Shown: piece after piece, positions 43,127 through 51,896 of the stretch
How the letters are laid out: the number at the start of each line of letters is the position of its first letter
How positions within the stretch are numbered: position 1 is the stretch's first letter
Origin: Candidatus Pseudobutyricicoccus lothianensis
Lineage (GTDB): Bacteria; Bacillota; Clostridia; Oscillospirales; Butyricicoccaceae
Reading direction: 5' to 3'
Assembly: GCA_904419295.1 (NCBI GenBank)
Contig: CAJFRA010000006.1
Coordinates: 1-64,000 of the forward strand
Length of the DNA: 64,000 nucleotides
Translations under genes and position numbers: made by a program
The notes under the pieces: model-generated
Told to the model about the DNA's origin: nothing
Databases searched by the model: none
Seen by the model: the letters and a program-made list of their open reading frames with translations, nothing else

Positions 43127-43525
43127 TTGGAACACTTTTCATCGAATATAAAGCGGGGCGATATCTATTATGCAGATCTGAGTCCCGTGGTGGGCAGCGA
43201 GCAAGGCGGCATGCGGCCGGTGTTGATCGTGCAGAACAACGTGGGCAACCGCTTTAGTCCTACAGTCATCGCAGCGGCCATCACATCCCAGCTGAATAAG
43301 GCCAAACTGCCCACCCACATTGAGATCGAAGCCCGTACCTACGGCTTATCCAAAGATTCTGTCGTCCTGCTGGAGCAGGTGCGGACGTTGGATAAGCGGC
43401 GGCTGCGGGAAAAAATGGGCCGTTTGGATGAAAGCGTAATGGAGCGGGTAGATGACGCCATAGCTGTAAGCTTTGGCCTGCGCACCGAAAACGAACAAGA
43501 GCACAAGGAGCACAGGGAGGGTTAA
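43127..43525 (+). CDS. ndoA: MazF/PemK-family mRNA interferase (NdoA type)
   Basis: A 132-residue toxin-family protein. The conserved core [29 protein letters not shown] is followed by [14 protein letters not shown] and LPTHIEIE, as in Bacillus EndoA, which cuts mRNA at UACAU. The chosen TTG start (43127) has GGAG upstream; the protein has about nine extra N-terminal residues and a polar tail relative to the family. No MazE/CopG-type antitoxin is found in the 280 bases upstream, nor downstream. Confidence 0.9.
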   Translation: MEHFSSNIKRGDIYYADLSPVVGSEQGGMRPVLIVQNNVGNRFSPTVIAAAITSQLNKAKLPTHIEIEARTYGLSKDSVVLLEQVRTLDKRRLREKMGRLDESVMERVDDAIAVSFGLRTENEQEHKEHREG

Positions 43526-43532
43526 CAAGAAC

Positions 43533-44129
43533 GTGAAAAAAGACAGGATGTGGGGCAAGCCGGCCTTTGCGGCGCTGTTGGTATTGGCACTGGGCGGCGC
43601 GGTGGTGGCGGCAGCTGCCGGCGGTTATGGCTCCCAGAGCGATCCTCTGGTGACACTGAGCTACATAACCGATGTGGCGGTGCCTGAGGCAAACACTCAG
43701 ATCGATTCGGTGTTTCAAGCCAAGCAAAAGGAAATTGAAAGCCAGATCAGTACAGAGATGGCGGCTGTGCAGCAAGAATTGGAGAGCGCGATCCAGCAGG
43801 CCGACCCGGCCAGCCAATCGGTGATCGACCGGGTGGTGCAGGCGGCTGTGGCCCAGGTGGGCGGAAATGGCGGCACGAGCAACCAGTGGCGCAGCGTCAC
43901 AGTGCCGGCAGGCCAGAGCCTGCTGGGCAGCGTGGGTTGCCAGGTGATCTTGCGCAGCGGCAGTGCCAGCTGCTATTCCGGCATGGTGGATCTGTCCTCG
44001 GGTGGAAAGATCCTCCATGGCGACAGTGTTGCACAAAACAATTTGTATCTGGTGGGCACCGAGGGCTGCGGCTTCACTGCCACAGCAGAGTGTACCGCAC
44101 TGGTATGCGGCAGCGCGGCAGTGCAATAA
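43533..44129 (+). CDS. Secreted protein of unknown function
   Basis: A 198-residue protein with a clear signal peptide (MKKDRMWGKPAFAALLVLALGG then AAAAG). The mature part has a Gln/Glu-rich helical stretch (about 55-100) and a small domain with four Cys near the end (GCQVILRSGSASCYSG...EGCGF...ECTALVCG). Similar small exported proteins are common in Clostridia without known role. GTG at 43533, seven bases after the MazF gene stop, is the likely start, giving an operon of the two. Confidence 0.65.
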   Translation: MKKDRMWGKPAFAALLVLALGGAVVAAAAGGYGSQSDPLVTLSYITDVAVPEANTQIDSVFQAKQKEIESQISTEMAAVQQELESAIQQADPASQSVIDRVVQAAVAQVGGNGGTSNQWRSVTVPAGQSLLGSVGCQVILRSGSASCYSGMVDLSSGGKILHGDSVAQNNLYLVGTEGCGFTATAECTALVCGSAAVQ

Positions 44130-44167
44130 AAGGGATCCCCTTTGGTGGGGAGAATCGAAATGAGACT

Positions 44168-44192
44168 GGGGGAAGCGGCGGCTTCCCCTTTT
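44168..44192 (+). terminator. Terminator after the MazF/secreted-protein operon
   Basis: GGGGGAAGC and GCTTCCCC with a four-base loop followed by T5. Confidence 0.85.
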
Positions 44193-44249
44193 TCCATTTT
44201 GTCAGCGTATCAAAAACAAAGCTGCTTCATAAAATGAAAAGAGGAACGT

Positions 44250-44858
44250 ATGGCGAAAGGGGGACATACCGTGGGCCAGTGTGATCTATTGCTGGAAGGC
44301 CGGCCGGTCGGGGCCCTATCCTGGCAAGAAGAGGGCCAGGGCTGGCAGATCCACGCCTGTTGCCCCGTGGAAGAAGGGATGATCTACCGGGTGATGCTGG
44401 ATCTGGAGGGCGGCAGCACTTGGGTAGCCGGGGTGATGATCCCAGAATTCGGAAAGTTCTCTTTGCACAAACGGGTGCCCTTCGAACAGGCGCACCAATG
44501 GGGGCCAGGGCTTCGCGCCATCCGAGGTGCGGAGATCATCCGCACCAAACCGGGTGAGCCGCTCCCAAAAGGGCCGCTGCCTTTCCCCATTGCCATGCTG
44601 GAGGAGTTTGACCGGGAAAAATTGCCCAAAGCACCGCCGGAACTGCTGGAGGCCCTGGCACAGGGGGGCGCTAAAATGCGTTTTCACGGCGACGGTTATT
44701 ATGTGGTGGTGCCCATGGAACCCACAGAACCTTTTGCCCTGAACAGCGCTTTTTGTATGGCAACGCCTGTGCGCCTGGAGGGAAAATGGGCAGCCGCCAT
44801 AAAAATCCGGGAGGACGGCACGCTGGATACCGTGCATATTCCTGCAGATCCTGGCTAA
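44250..44858 (+). CDS. Conserved-looking hypothetical protein
   Basis: A 202-residue soluble protein without signal peptide or membrane segment. It starts at ATG 44250 with AGAGGA upstream. The first half (LLEGRPVGALSWQEEGQGWQIHA) reads as a beta-sandwich-like domain similar in style to small regulatory domains, the second half is mixed. I do not recognise a family. It precedes the spore coat pair by 35 bases, so a sporulation role is possible but not shown. Confidence 0.55.
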   Translation: MAKGGHTVGQCDLLLEGRPVGALSWQEEGQGWQIHACCPVEEGMIYRVMLDLEGGSTWVAGVMIPEFGKFSLHKRVPFEQAHQWGPGLRAIRGAEIIRTKPGEPLPKGPLPFPIAMLEEFDREKLPKAPPELLEALAQGGAKMRFHGDGYYVVVPMEPTEPFALNSAFCMATPVRLEGKWAAAIKIREDGTLDTVHIPADPG

Positions 44859-44893
44859 AATAAGGCTGTATTCAAAAGAAAGGAAGTGCGCAA

Positions 44894-45082
44894 ATGCCCA
44901 ATCTGACGACCAAGGAACTCTCTTTTCTCCAAGAGCAGCTCAAAAGCGAACAAAACGAGGTGGCTCAGTTCAACTTGATGGCAGAGCAGTGCTCCGACCC
45001 CCAGCTGAAAAATAAGCTGGCCGGCATCGCCTCGCGCCACCAGAACCACTACGACACACTGTACCGCTTTTTGCAGAACTGA
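44894..45082 (+). CDS. Small CotF-like spore coat protein
   Basis: A 62-residue, two-helix protein with His and Gln typical of the ferritin-like helical hairpins in CotF relatives (LKSEQNEVAQFNLMAEQC; IASRHQNHYDTLYRFLQN). GGAAGTG lies upstream. It is followed by the CotF-family gene after 13 bases and they probably form one transcript expressed in the mother cell. Confidence 0.7.
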   Translation: MPNLTTKELSFLQEQLKSEQNEVAQFNLMAEQCSDPQLKNKLAGIASRHQNHYDTLYRFLQN

Positions 45083-45095
45083 GGGAGGTAGGATC

Positions 45096-45356
45096 ATGAG
45101 CAATATGTGCCCGGACCAGGTCATCATTACAAACGCGCTGAATACCCAGAAACTGCTGACCGCAAACTACAATACAGCCGCCGGCGAATGTGCCAACAAC
45201 CAGCTGCGCTGTGCCATGATGGATCTGTGGAAAGATGAACACGAGATCCAAAACGACATTTTTGTGGATATGAACAGCCGGGGTTGGTACCCGGTGCAGC
45301 AGGCCCAGCCCCAGCAGATCGAAACGGCCAAACAGCAGCTCAACAGCCAAAACTGA
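45096..45356 (+). CDS. CotF-family spore coat protein
   Basis: An 86-residue protein that matches the CotF coat family (YNTAAGECANNQLRCAMMDLWKDEHEIQNDIF with the DExxI pattern), usually two helices of a ferritin-like bundle, and ends in MNSRGWYPVQQA, a tail seen in the family. GGGAGG precedes the ATG. A strong terminator follows. Confidence 0.85.
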   Translation: MSNMCPDQVIITNALNTQKLLTANYNTAAGECANNQLRCAMMDLWKDEHEIQNDIFVDMNSRGWYPVQQAQPQQIETAKQQLNSQN

Positions 45357-45387
45357 GACCGCCGGAAACACGATACGGCAGACGCGA

Positions 45388-45425
45388 AGAGCTCCCGCCC
45401 CTTTGTGGGGACGGGAGCTCTTTTC
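45388..45425 (+). terminator. Terminator after the coat genes
   Basis: AGAGCTCCCG and CGGGAGCTCT enclose a second inner stem (CCCC/GGGG) and are followed by T4. Confidence 0.9.
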
Positions 45426-45593
45426 AGTGGGATAGCAATAAATTTCCGCCGGCAGTGGCAACAAGTGTGCAAGATCACCGCTGCAGCAAATAAGAAATGA
45501 TGCCTTGGATGGCAGATCCACCGGCATCATCCACCTGTGGCAGAGGCAAATGTGTTGCGCGCCAACGCAGCAGAAAAAGCCGGAAATTGGCGC

Positions 45594-45622
45594 TTAACAA
45601 ATGGAGGAAAATCAGGTACAAT
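45594..45622 (+). promoter_or_regulatory. Promoter of the SLH-domain gene
   Basis: TTAACA (45594-45599) and TACAAT (45617-45622) with a 17-base spacer. Confidence 0.65.
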
Positions 45623-45711
45623 AACGATAAGCGACCTGTGCGCCTGCAAACAGGCAACAGACGAAGCGCGAAGCACAGAGCCCGCCATGCGGGAGAAAGG
45701 TGAGGAATGCG

Positions 45712-46476
45712 ATGAAACGGAAAAAGAGAGCGGCTTGCGCCGCGCTGGCCGCGGTGATGGCTGCCACTGCGCTGCCCCTATCGGCCCGGGCCTATTCGAT
45801 GACATATACCGATGTGCCCCAGGACCATTGGGCCTATCAGGATATTTTATACACCAGCCAATGGGGCTTTTTCAATGGCAAAGCCGATGGCAATTTCCAT
45901 CCGGATGATACGTTGACCCGGGCGGAATTTGTCTCCATTTTAGCGCGCATCGCCAATGCCCAGGTAAACCGGTTCCAAGGTACGGAATTTACAGACGTGA
46001 ACGATGACGACTGGTTTGCCGGCGCCGTGGCTTGGGCGTCCCGCCGGGGGATCATCAGCGGCGTAGGCGATGACCGTTTTGACCCCAACGGAGTTGTGAC
46101 ACGGGAACAGATGGCAACTTTGAGCTACAACTTCCTCAAGAGCATGGGCATTGTCTATGGCTCGGAAAATGGAGAAGTGCCTTATACGGACAAAGATCAG
46201 ATCAGCGACTGGGCGTTGACTGCTGTGAAGGGAATGTATTCCTCTGGCATTATGACCGGGCGGGAGGACAACACCTTTGACCCGCAGGCCACCACCAGCC
46301 GTGCCGAAGCGGCCTCCATTGCCCGCCGCTTGTATGCGGATCTGGATTATGACTATAGGGATGAGACAGAAAACCAAAAACCAGAGACAGACTCTGGCAC
46401 AGAACAAGATCTCACGGCATCTGCAGATAAAACTCCTGGGGCGGGAGAAGAAACGACTGCTGCAGAGGAGATTTGA
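45712..46476 (+). CDS. S-layer homology (SLH) domain surface protein
   Basis: A 254-residue secreted protein. A signal peptide (about 30 residues, ending ALPLSARA) is followed by three SLH repeats (about 35-90, 95-155, 160-215), each with the FxDVxxDxW...A motif and the TRAE/TREQ/SRAE pattern that binds pyruvylated wall polysaccharide. The C-terminal 40 residues are polar and unstructured, with no catalytic domain. GAGG lies six bases before ATG 45712, preferred over GTG 45700. The role may be a structural wall protein. Confidence 0.85.
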   Translation: MKRKKRAACAALAAVMAATALPLSARAYSMTYTDVPQDHWAYQDILYTSQWGFFNGKADGNFHPDDTLTRAEFVSILARIANAQVNRFQGTEFTDVNDDDWFAGAVAWASRRGIISGVGDDRFDPNGVVTREQMATLSYNFLKSMGIVYGSENGEVPYTDKDQISDWALTAVKGMYSSGIMTGREDNTFDPQATTSRAEAASIARRLYADLDYDYRDETENQKPETDSGTEQDLTASADKTPGAGEETTAAEEI

Positions 46477-46487
46477 CGTTTGAAAGT

Positions 46488-46520
46488 CTGGCATGTCCAA
46501 AGCGTGCCAGGCTTTTTTTG
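46488..46520 (+). terminator. Terminator after the SLH gene
   Basis: GTCTGGCA and TGCCAGGC pair (one G-T) and are followed by T7. Confidence 0.75.
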
Positions 46521-46647
46521 ATTGTCGGAAAAGAAAGCCCAAATCTGCCGCCAACAATCTTTGTTGTACAGAGCCCATCCTCTGTACATCTCGCTTTGAC
46601 CTTCGCTTCCGCTTTCACGCGGTTCCTTTGACATGATTGGCTGGGGC

Positions 46648-46677
46648 TTGTCTGAACGGTGGATCTTGTGCTATACT
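46648..46677 (+). promoter_or_regulatory. Promoter of the lytic transglycosylase gene
   Basis: TTGTCT (46648-46653) and TATACT (46672-46677) with an 18-base spacer. Confidence 0.6.
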
Positions 46678-46712
46678 GAAACAAATATGAAATATGTATT
46701 GCAGAAAGGCGC

Positions 46713-47414
46713 GTGAAAGTATTGAAAATAGAAGGAATGCTGGAGCTGCCTCCCATGTATGGCGGCCAATGGACGGCGCAGCCGGCCCAGGGCCAATTTC
46801 GCCAGGCCATGGCGCAGGCAGCAGGCGGCACTGGGATGGATGCCATGTTTGAGGCAGCCTCCCAGCAGACTGGCGTGCCGGTGCAGCTGCTCAAGGCGGT
46901 GGCAAAGGCAGAATCCAATTTTAATCCGGATGCTGTGTCCTCCTGCGGGGCGGTGGGTGTGATGCAGCTGATGCCAGCTACGGCCCGCTCTCTGGGGGTG
47001 ACAGACCCGACAGACCCGGGGCAAAACATCCTGGGCGGTGCGAAATACTTGCAGAGTATGCTGGAACGGTATGATGGCGATACAGCCCTGGCGTTGGCAG
47101 CGTATAATGCCGGGCCGGGGAATGTGGATAAATACGGTGGGATCCCGCCTTTTCGGGAGACTCAAAACTATGTGCAAAAAGTCATGGGTTATCTGGAGCA
47201 GCCTTTGCAGACACCGAATGGGAAGAGCGTCACTTTTGAAGAAAGCAATGCGTTGAGCCAAGTGGTCCAAGGGTTATATCCCAACTATGATGTGGACCAG
47301 GAGAATGCGGCTCGGCTGCATCTGGCTTTCCAGATGATGACCCAGGCACAAATGAACAAAGCACTGGCACAAGTGGAAGATGGGAAAGATTATTTGGCGG
47401 ATACTACCATTTGA
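46713..47414 (+). CDS. Lytic transglycosylase (SLT domain)
   Basis: Cleaves peptidoglycan strands. The 233-residue protein has an SLT domain (about residues 40-155) with the catalytic Glu in [31 protein letters not shown] and the AYNAGPGNV motif. There is no obvious signal peptide, as in some Firmicutes SLT proteins released by other routes. The start is either GTG 46713 or TTG 46722; AGAAAGG sits three bases before the former and twelve before the latter. Confidence 0.85.
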   Translation: MKVLKIEGMLELPPMYGGQWTAQPAQGQFRQAMAQAAGGTGMDAMFEAASQQTGVPVQLLKAVAKAESNFNPDAVSSCGAVGVMQLMPATARSLGVTDPTDPGQNILGGAKYLQSMLERYDGDTALALAAYNAGPGNVDKYGGIPPFRETQNYVQKVMGYLEQPLQTPNGKSVTFEESNALSQVVQGLYPNYDVDQENAARLHLAFQMMTQAQMNKALAQVEDGKDYLADTTI

Positions 47415-47427
47415 ATCAGGCAGACGG

Positions 47428-47467
47428 AAAGGCCACAGCGGGCAGAGCGCCCAGCTGGGGCCTTTTG
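47428..47467 (+). terminator. Terminator after the transglycosylase gene
   Basis: AAAGGCCaCAGCGGGC and GCCCAGCTGGGGCCTTTT form an imperfect long stem with T4. Confidence 0.75.
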
Positions 47468-47483
47468 TTCTGCCCGGGCCCCG

Positions 47484-47517
47484 GTCGACAATTTTTGATT
47501 TTGTCCCATGGTATACT
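47484..47517 (+). promoter_or_regulatory. Candidate Spo0A-activated promoter of spoIIGA-sigE
   Basis: A -10 TATACT (47512-47517) follows a -35-like TCGACA (47485-47490) after 21 bases. The long spacer recalls the 22-base spacer of the Bacillus spoIIG promoter that depends on Spo0A. TTGTCGAC on the minus strand (47484-47491) differs little from the 0A box TTGTCGAA, and TTGTCCCA at 47501-47508 is weaker. Confidence 0.55.
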
Positions 47518-47559
47518 GGAGGCAAGAAAGGGACAGGGCCCGATGGGAGGGGGAGGCCA

Positions 47560-48423
47560 TTGCACACGGTTTACATCGATATCCTGTTTGCCACAAACCT
47601 TTTCATTGATTATCTGCTGCTGTTGGTCACTGCCAAATTTGCGGGCAAGCCTTGCAGCCGGCGGCGGTTGCTGGCGGCTGCCGCCCTGGGGGGATCACTG
47701 GCGGTATGTTCGTTTTTTTTTCCGCCCAGCCAAGCGATGGCCCTGCCTTTTCGCGGCCTGTGCTGTCTGGCGTTGTGCGGACTGGCCTTCCGGTGGCCCA
47801 TGTTTCGGGAGCTGTGTCGTCTTTCCCTGATCTTCTTGGCTGTCACTTTGGCCTTTGGAGGCGCGGTCTTTGCCACCGCCTATTTGGGAAGAGGACCTGG
47901 GATCGTGAGCCTGCGGGGCGGGGCCCTTTACTGGGATGTTCCCTTGGGGCTGCTGCTGGGCGCCAGCGCTGCCGCCTATTTGCTGCTCGGCCTGGTCTTT
48001 GGCGGAAACAGTGCCCGAGGCCGGCAAAAACCGGCGAAGGTGCAGGTGCGCTGCGGCGGACGCTCTGTGGTATTTGACGCCCTGTGGGATACGGGGAACC
48101 AGCTGCGGGACCCTGTGACCACACGGAAGGTGATGGTGGTGGAGAAGGAGCGGCTGTATCCACTCTTTACGCCGGAGGAACAGGGGTGCATACAAGACTT
48201 GGAGCAGGGAAACACAGCCCAAGTATTCGAACGGTTGGGGCGCTGCGGCGCCCACAAGTTTTTGCTGGTACCTTATCGGGCGGTGGGCCAGCCTGGCGCA
48301 TTGTTGTTGGCTTTGCGGCCCGATGGCCTGTTGGTGGACGGACGGCCCAGCCAAGAGTACCTAGTGGGGGTCAGCCCAGAGGAAATCGCGTTGCCCGACG
48401 GGATGCGGGCGATCTTGGGATAG
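47560..48423 (+). CDS. spoIIGA: Sigma-E processing peptidase SpoIIGA
   Basis: Aspartyl protease in the sporulation septum that activates pro-sigma-E. The 287-residue protein starts at TTG 47560 with GGGAGG upstream, has about five membrane helices (to about residue 150) and a soluble domain with the catalytic motif [12 protein letters not shown] (D-T-G). sigE follows directly, the standard arrangement. Its activity needs SpoIIR, not seen in the window. Confidence 0.93.
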   Translation: MHTVYIDILFATNLFIDYLLLLVTAKFAGKPCSRRRLLAAAALGGSLAVCSFFFPPSQAMALPFRGLCCLALCGLAFRWPMFRELCRLSLIFLAVTLAFGGAVFATAYLGRGPGIVSLRGGALYWDVPLGLLLGASAAAYLLLGLVFGGNSARGRQKPAKVQVRCGGRSVVFDALWDTGNQLRDPVTTRKVMVVEKERLYPLFTPEEQGCIQDLEQGNTAQVFERLGRCGAHKFLLVPYRAVGQPGALLLALRPDGLLVDGRPSQEYLVGVSPEEIALPDGMRAILG

Positions 48424-48436
48424 GAGGAATCGTGCT

Positions 48437-49165
48437 ATGAAATGGTATCTGCTGTTTTGCCGGGGTTATTTGGCCGTATGCCGTCTGCTGGGGCGGCTAG
48501 GGCTGCCAGGGGCGCCGTCCATCCACTACATCGGCGGCTCTGAGAGTTTGCCAGCCCCTTTGACCCAAGAGGAGGAAGCCTATTATTTGAGCCGCTACAC
48601 CGGTGCGGAAGAAGAGATCCGCCGGGTACTGATCGAGCACAATTTGCGGTTGGTGGTCTATATCGCCCGGAAGTTTGAAAACACGGGCATTGGCATCGAG
48701 GACCTGATCTCCATTGGCACCATCGGGCTGATCAAGGCTGTGAACACATACCGGGCAGACAAAAACACCAAACTGGCCACCTATGCTTCCCGCTGCATCG
48801 AAAACGAGATCTTGATGGTGCTGCGCAAAAATGCAGGACAGCGCAGCGAGATCTCCATTGATGAGCCGCTGAACACCGATTGGGATGGCAACGAATTGCT
48901 GCTCTCCGATATTCTGGGGACAGAACCGGATTGCGTGATGCGGCCCATTGAAGACGATGTGGACCGGGAGCTGCTGGCCCACTCCATCCAACAGCTCACC
49001 GAGCGGGAGCAGCAGATCATCTCCATGCGGTTCGGCTTGGGTGGCCGGGATGAACTGACCCAAAAAGAAGTGGCCGATATCATGGGCATCTCCCAATCTT
49101 ACATCTCCCGTTTGGAAAAAAGGATCATTGGCCGCTTGAAGAAGGAGATGTTGAAAACGATGTAG
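48437..49165 (+). CDS. sigE: RNA polymerase sporulation sigma factor SigE
   Basis: Mother-cell sigma factor. The 242-residue protein begins with a hydrophobic, membrane-associating pro-peptide (about residues 1-29) removed by SpoIIGA. Regions 2 ([34 protein letters not shown]), 3 and 4 ([24 protein letters not shown]) are intact. TAGGAGG precedes the ATG. sigG, which follows in Bacillus, is not downstream here. Confidence 0.95.
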   Translation: MKWYLLFCRGYLAVCRLLGRLGLPGAPSIHYIGGSESLPAPLTQEEEAYYLSRYTGAEEEIRRVLIEHNLRLVVYIARKFENTGIGIEDLISIGTIGLIKAVNTYRADKNTKLATYASRCIENEILMVLRKNAGQRSEISIDEPLNTDWDGNELLLSDILGTEPDCVMRPIEDDVDRELLAHSIQQLTEREQQIISMRFGLGGRDELTQKEVADIMGISQSYISRLEKRIIGRLKKEMLKTM

Positions 49166-49266
49166 CAGGGGCTAGGCAAAGGGGAGGCGCCAGGGTATAA
49201 TGGGGGCAAGCCTTCCCCGATAGGGACTGGCTGCAATGGATAACACGCCAGGAGGTCCCCAAAGAT

Positions 49267-49776
49267 ATGACAGGCAAGACCCATTTGATCGGCGGCGTTT
49301 TAGCAGGCGCTGCTTTTGCTTATGGAACAGGTTCCCTACCGGTCTTGGCCGCCACAGTGGCCGGTGCGGCAGCCGGCGCGCTGCTGCCCGATCTGGATCA
49401 TACCCGCTCTACTGTCACAAGGCGCGCTGGGCTGGCGGGTTTTGTGCTCAGCCATTTGCTGCGGCAAAGGGGCGTATTGCACACGCCGGTTTTCGGTTTG
49501 CTGTTCTGCTGTCTGTGCCGCGCTTTGGTACACGCTGCGGCGCCGGGCTTCACCCTTTTGGAAAATGCCTGGACCGGCCTATGTTTGGGCATCGCTTCCC
49601 ATCTGGTGCTGGACCCGTGCACCCCCAAAGGGATCTGGCTTTTTTGGCCGTTGAGCCATAGGCGGTATCATTGGCTGGATCTTCCCACCGGCGGTTGGCT
49701 GGAAAAACTGCTGGCTTTGGTGATGCTGGCGGCTTTGGGTGGTTTTGGGTATTCTTTTATGCAAAATGTACTGTGA
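49267..49776 (+). CDS. YdjM/DUF457-type membrane hydrolase
   Basis: A 169-residue membrane protein of the metal-dependent hydrolase family related to E. coli YdjM. Motifs TGKTHLIGG, LLPDLDHTRS, GVLHTP and SHLVLDPCTPKGIWLFWPL carry the family His/Asp residues. About four hydrophobic segments. Substrate unknown; the LexA-control known for YdjM in E. coli has no counterpart visible here. Confidence 0.85.
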   Translation: MTGKTHLIGGVLAGAAFAYGTGSLPVLAATVAGAAAGALLPDLDHTRSTVTRRAGLAGFVLSHLLRQRGVLHTPVFGLLFCCLCRALVHAAAPGFTLLENAWTGLCLGIASHLVLDPCTPKGIWLFWPLSHRRYHWLDLPTGGWLEKLLALVMLAALGGFGYSFMQNVL

Positions 49777-49784
49777 AAGCAGCA

Positions 49785-49827
49785 CAAAGCCGCGCGGCGG
49801 GAGATCTCCCTTTGCCGCGCGGCTTTG
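49785..49827 (-). terminator. Bidirectional terminator between YdjM-like gene and SASP
   Basis: CAAAGCCGCGCGGC and GCCGCGCGGCTTTG form a 14-bp stem between convergent genes. Confidence 0.85.
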
Positions 49828-49858
49828 CTATATGGGCAGCCCGTTGGCTGCCGCTGGC

Positions 49859-50125
49859 TTAGTACTGCTGGCCGTTGTTCAGGTTTGTGCTGGTGGGAAC
49901 AGAAGTGTTGATCACAGAGCCAGGGTTGCTGGCCAGGGTGTTTTCTGCATGCATGATCATCTTTTTGACCATCTGGCCGCCTACGCTGCCTGCCTGGCGG
50001 GAAGTCAGGTCGCCATTGTAACCCTGCTTCAGGTTAACGCCAACTTCCTTGGCGGCTTCCATCTTGAAGTTGTACAGAGCGTCCTTGGCGGCGGAATTCA
50101 GGTTGGATTTATTGCTGCTAGACAT
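49859..50125 (-). CDS. Alpha/beta-type small acid-soluble spore protein
   Basis: An 88-residue DNA-coating spore protein. The GPR protease recognition region (FKMEAAKEVGVNL) and the DNA-binding signature (LTSRQAGSVGGQMVKKMI) are present. The C-terminal tail is longer than in Bacillus SspA. AAAGGAG lies eleven bases upstream. A possible sigma-G promoter (CAATATG near 50180 on the minus strand) is weak. Confidence 0.93.
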   Translation of the reverse strand: MSSSNKSNLNSAAKDALYNFKMEAAKEVGVNLKQGYNGDLTSRQAGSVGGQMVKKMIMHAENTLASNPGSVINTSVPTSTNLNNGQQY

Positions 50126-50276
50126 AGTCGTATTCTCCTTTGATCGTTTGTTTAGTGTTGTGTTTCTTGGGGATTACAGGCATATTGTGTGTGTTCTGCG
50201 ACAGTTTATGATAAGAAATTGTTGGCAATTGTCGTTTTGCTTCTCATGCGTGGAGGCGGGAAATGGACAAAGGCGG

Positions 50277-50305
50277 TTGTAGCAATGCATGGGCTGTGGT
50301 ATACT
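50277..50305 (+). promoter_or_regulatory. Promoter of the ferritin gene
   Basis: TTGTAG (50277-50282) and TATACT (50300-50305) with a 17-base spacer. An imperfect inverted repeat around GGCGGGATCCACGCCGCC (near 50318-50333) follows in the leader. Confidence 0.65.
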
Positions 50306-50405
50306 AGCGATAGACGGCGGGATCCACGCCGCCATGCATTGCCGGATGCTGGCGGATGCCGCTTGTAAGATCAGGCATTGAGAAATTGGAACAGGAGGTT
50401 TTCTT

Positions 50406-50915
50406 ATGGATCAGACCGTATCGAAGCTGCTCTGTGAGCAAGTCAACAAAGAATTTTATTCTGCGTACCTCTACCTGGAATTCGCCAACTTTTTTGAAGA
50501 AAAAGGGTTGGATGGATTTGCAAACTGGTATCAAGTGCAGGCAAAAGAAGAAATGGATCATGCCATGCTCTTTTATCAGTATTTGCACAACAACAACCAA
50601 AAAATCGCGTTGGAAGCCATTGCAAAACCGGAACGGAAGGGCGACAGCTTTGAAGCGGTCCTGCAGGAAGGGCTGGCCCACGAAGAATATGTGACAGCAC
50701 TGATCAATCAAATTTACGAAGCCGCCCAGAATGCCAAAGACTTCCGCACCACACAGTTTTTGGATTGGTTCATCAAGGAACAAGGGGAAGAAGAAGCCAA
50801 TGCCAACGACCTGATCACGCGGATGGGACTCTTTGGCCATGACGCCAAGGGACTTTATCTGCTGGATGGCGAGTTGAAAAACCGGACGTATGCTCCCCCT
50901 TCTTTGACATTGTAA
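50406..50915 (+). CDS. ftnA: Ferritin (FtnA-like)
   Basis: Iron-storing 24-mer cage protein. The 169-residue four-helix-bundle has ferroxidase ligands in [29 protein letters not shown] (ExxH) and [16 protein letters not shown] precedes the ATG. A terminator follows, so the gene is monocistronic. Confidence 0.95.
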   Translation: MDQTVSKLLCEQVNKEFYSAYLYLEFANFFEEKGLDGFANWYQVQAKEEMDHAMLFYQYLHNNNQKIALEAIAKPERKGDSFEAVLQEGLAHEEYVTALINQIYEAAQNAKDFRTTQFLDWFIKEQGEEEANANDLITRMGLFGHDAKGLYLLDGELKNRTYAPPSLTL

Positions 50916-50925
50916 GAAAAAAGTG

Positions 50926-50958
50926 GACGACCCATGCCGTGAGCGTGGGTCGTCTTTT
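50926..50958 (+). terminator. Terminator after ftnA
   Basis: GACGACCCA and TGGGTCGTC with a loop and T4. Confidence 0.85.
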
Positions 50959-51048
50959 GGGCTTGTACAATGGAAAGATCGGTGTGCGGCCATATGCCGC
51001 ACCGGCACCAGTGGATACCACTTGAAACAGAAAAAGGAGGAAAACTCT

Positions 51049-51882
51049 ATGTTGCACATTGGCTGCCACCTATCGTCGGCCAAAGGATTTGAAGCAATGG
51101 GAAAAGAGGCTCTGAAGATCGGGGCGGACACGTTCCAATTTTTCACCCGAAATCCCCGGGGCGGGGCAGCCAAAGCGCTGGACACCGAAGACGCCTCCCG
51201 GCTGCAGGCGCTGTTGGAGACGAATTCTTTTGCGCCGCTGGTGGCCCATGCGCCGTATACCCTAAACCCTTGCGCTGCCAGTGAAGACTTGCGCCAGTTT
51301 GCGCAGCAGACCATGGCAGACGATCTGGCACGGCTGGAACACCTGCCAGGCAATTACTACAATTTCCACCCGGGCAGCCATGTCAAGCAAGGGGCAGAAG
51401 CAGGGATCGCCCGCATTGCGGAAGTGCTGGATCGAGTGCTCTGGCCGGAGTGCCAGACCACGGTCTTGTTGGAGACGATGGCGGGCAAGGGCACCGAGGT
51501 GGGGCGGAGCTTTGAAGAGCTGCGGGCCATCATCGACCAAGTGGAGCTGGGGGACCGGTTGGGCGTCTGTTTGGATACCTGCCATGTGTACGACGCCGGT
51601 TATGACATCGTCAACGACCTGGATGGCGTTTTGGAACAGTTTGACCGGGTGTTGGGCATCGGGCGGCTGCGGGCGATCCATCTCAATGACAGCAAGAACC
51701 CCTTTGGCAGCCACAAAGACCGCCATGAGACCATTGGCAACGGCACCATCGGTCTGGAAGCCATGGAACGGATCATCAACCATCCCCAGCTCAAGCACCT
51801 GCCCTTTTGCCTGGAGACGCCCAATGACCTAGCTGGCTATGGACGGGAGATCACGTTGCTGCGGCAGCTTTGGCGGCCTTAA
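51049..51882 (+). CDS. nfo: Deoxyribonuclease IV (AP endonuclease)
   Basis: Zinc endonuclease acting at abasic sites in base excision repair. The 277-residue TIM-barrel has the zinc-ligand motifs [63 protein letters not shown] and [15 protein letters not shown] precedes the ATG. No other repair gene is adjacent. Confidence 0.96.
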   Translation: MLHIGCHLSSAKGFEAMGKEALKIGADTFQFFTRNPRGGAAKALDTEDASRLQALLETNSFAPLVAHAPYTLNPCAASEDLRQFAQQTMADDLARLEHLPGNYYNFHPGSHVKQGAEAGIARIAEVLDRVLWPECQTTVLLETMAGKGTEVGRSFEELRAIIDQVELGDRLGVCLDTCHVYDAGYDIVNDLDGVLEQFDRVLGIGRLRAIHLNDSKNPFGSHKDRHETIGNGTIGLEAMERIINHPQLKHLPFCLETPNDLAGYGREITLLRQLWRP

Positions 51883-51896
51883 ATGCCGGGAAAGGC

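Noticed and set aside
45475..45657. Minus-strand frame ending QVDDAGGSAIQGIISYLLQR
   Set aside because: The ending looks protein-like, but the start is inside the SLH-gene promoter region and has no ribosome binding site.
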